Assembly (NCBI GenBank): GCA_937926555.1
Contig: CALAZX010000142.1
Span: 1 to 6,058, forward strand
DNA length: 6,058 nucleotides
Direction: 5' to 3'
Origin: an uncultured Negativicutes bacterium
GTDB taxonomy: Bacteria > Bacillota > Negativicutes > Acidaminococcales > Acidaminococcaceae
The notes under the pieces are model-generated. The model had not been told where the DNA came from and did not search any database. It saw nothing but the letters and a program-made list of their open reading frames with translations. This document shows positions 5,201-6,058 of the stretch, piece by piece (position 1 is the first letter of the stretch; every line of letters starts with the position of its first letter). The translations under genes were made by a program, and so were the position numbers.

Positions 5201-5247
5201 TTCATGGACAGATTCCGCAGAATGAGATTGAAGGAAGAGTTGTATGA
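5068..5247 (+). CDS. Doubtful 59-codon ORF overlapping the peptidase start
   Basis: The ORF starts at the ATG at 5068, preceded by GGGGAG with a 4-nt gap, and stops at TGA 5245-5247. It overlaps the peptidase ATG as ATGA, the usual arrangement for translational coupling. The product would be a soluble, Arg-rich peptide: an acidic, Pro-rich start (MEESPAESPEGPP), then a basic stretch, with no membrane segment or known motif. About 59 percent of third positions are G/C, well below the flippase and peptidase genes, and AGA codons occur. The same bases carry several hairpins. A coincidental frame in a structured leader is at least as likely as a gene. Confidence 0.25.
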   Translation: MEESPAESPEGPPAIRATRMNGRARETAGRKARNCGGRVRQLRNLHGQIPQNEIEGRVV

Positions 5248-6058
5248 TGAAAGAAGAAATGAACAGACAGGATATGGACAGACAGGAGATGGGCGGACCG
5301 GATACCGCGGGGACCGGGGAGAAGGTGCTCCTCTCCTTCCCCGGGGAGGATGGCGGCCGCCGCACGGTATCGCTGTCCTGGAACCGGTTCCGGCTGCTCT
5401 GCCTGGCGGGAGTGGCGGTGCTGCTCCTGCTTCTGGCGGGGACCGGCTACTACGGCTACCGGTATTTCCATTTCGGCACCGATGAGGCCGGCTACCGGGA
5501 GTACCTGATCCACAAGGAGGAGCAGGCGGAGAAGCTGAAGACCCTCCAGGCGGACAACGAGCGGATGCTCCGGGACATGGCGGAGATCCACACCCTGGAG
5601 ACCAAGCTGCGCCGGGCGGTGATCCGCAGCAGCGAGGGGGAGAAGGACCCCATGGGCGGCAGCGCGGCGGCTTCGGCGGACAAGGACGGAGAGTCTGAGG
5701 AGCAGCCTGTCGGCACGGTGAACGACGATACCGCAGGCAAGGGCGGCCCCATGGCGGGGACGGACATGATGGACGTGGTGGAGGCCCAGAACCGCAACCT
5801 GGCCCTGCGCATCGGCAGCCAGAAAAAGAAGATGAACGAGCTGCTGGCCATCATGGAGGGACGCAGCGGCAGGTATTCCAGCTATCCGGGCCTGTGGCCC
5901 ACCAAGGGCGGCTATGTCAGCTCCCCCTACGGCAGCAGGCGGAATCCGGTGAACGGCGGCGCTGACTGGCACCCCGGCATCGACATCGCCGTGGACTACG
6001 GCACGCCGGTCTACGCGGCGGCCATGGGCACGGTGGAGCAGGCCGGCTGGAACGGCGG
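5244..6058 (+). CDS. M23-family peptidoglycan metalloendopeptidase, membrane-anchored, 3' truncated
   Basis: The frame is open from the ATG at 5244 to the window end (271 full codons). AAGGA (5231-5235) lies 8 nt before this ATG; the next in-frame ATG at 5247 is also possible. Residues 1-48 are polar and cytoplasmic, and 49-67 form one membrane helix followed by a Tyr-rich YYGYRYF. Residues 84-132 are a charged coiled coil, 133-170 a Gly/Ala/Asp/Glu-rich linker, and 177-208 a second helical stretch. The M23 domain then starts (LWPTKGGYVSSPYGSRRNP) and shows the first zinc ligands His243 and Asp247 in HPGID. The HxH motif needed for catalysis lies outside the window, so an active enzyme cannot be told from a degenerate scaffold. 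Family members with this plan cut peptide cross-links in the wall, often at division or elongation sites. It follows the flippase in the same direction after a 420-bp spacer. Confidence 0.9.
   Translation, partial: MMKEEMNRQDMDRQEMGGPDTAGTGEKVLLSFPGEDGGRRTVSLSWNRFRLLCLAGVAVLLLLLAGTGYYGYRYFHFGTDEAGYREYLIHKEEQAEKLKTLQADNERMLRDMAEIHTLETKLRRAVIRSSEGEKDPMGGSAAASADKDGESEEQPVGTVNDDTAGKGGPMAGTDMMDVVEAQNRNLALRIGSQKKKMNELLAIMEGRSGRYSSYPGLWPTKGGYVSSPYGSRRNPVNGGADWHPGIDIAVDYGTPVYAAAMGTVEQAGWNG

Noticed and set aside
4935..5225. A 96-codon GTG-start frame in the flippase-peptidase spacer
   Set aside because: It has no ribosome-binding site at proper spacing, runs through the T6 terminator and several hairpins, and its composition is unlike any protein family I know.
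5202..5972. Long minus-strand frames (256 and 120 codons) across the peptidase region
   Set aside because: They are shadows of the M23 gene, which shows a membrane helix, a coiled coil and the HPGID motif in the plus frame.

Overview
The window looks like chromosomal DNA from a diderm Firmicute of the class Negativicutes; an Acidaminococcus-like genus is my best guess, by inference only. Outer-membrane genes (a YadA-type trimeric autotransporter and a small beta-barrel ending in Phe) sit beside clostridial-style genes (a reverse rubrerythrin with a PerR-type operator, and a SpoVB/YtgP-type flippase). The coding DNA is GC-rich with strong G/C third positions in the flippase and the peptidase; intergenic promoters are AT-rich.

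Layout. Bases 1-785 (+) are the 3' end of a trimeric autotransporter adhesin: a heptad-repeat stalk, the membrane anchor, then a short coiled-coil tail. It ends at an intrinsic terminator. Facing it is a three-gene tRNA operon on the minus strand, Pro(TGG)-Gly(TCC)-Arg(TCT), 1255 down to 973. That operon has a perfect consensus promoter (TTGACA-17-TATAAT), a weaker one further up, and two tandem intrinsic terminators. Next on the minus strand is a reverse rubrerythrin (1502-2047) with its own terminator, a near-consensus promoter and a strong PerR-box match just upstream of the -35. Behind it, also on the minus strand, is a 202-residue outer-membrane beta-barrel protein (2200-2808).

A 254-bp spacer separates the barrel gene from the divergent SpoVB/YtgP/MurJ-type flippase (3099-4823, +). 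A 420-bp spacer follows. It is rich in hairpins and in a strand-biased CGGAA motif, and it holds a weak intrinsic terminator and a doubtful 59-codon ORF whose stop overlaps the next start as ATGA. The window ends inside an M23-family peptidoglycan endopeptidase gene (5244 onward, +) with a membrane anchor, a coiled coil and the first zinc-ligand motif.

Together the genes concern the cell envelope (adhesin, barrel protein, lipid-linked precursor flippase, wall hydrolase) plus peroxide defence and translation. Most of the window is ordinary. The parts most worth a second look are the structured spacer 4833-5200, the PerR box, and the tail beyond the autotransporter anchor.
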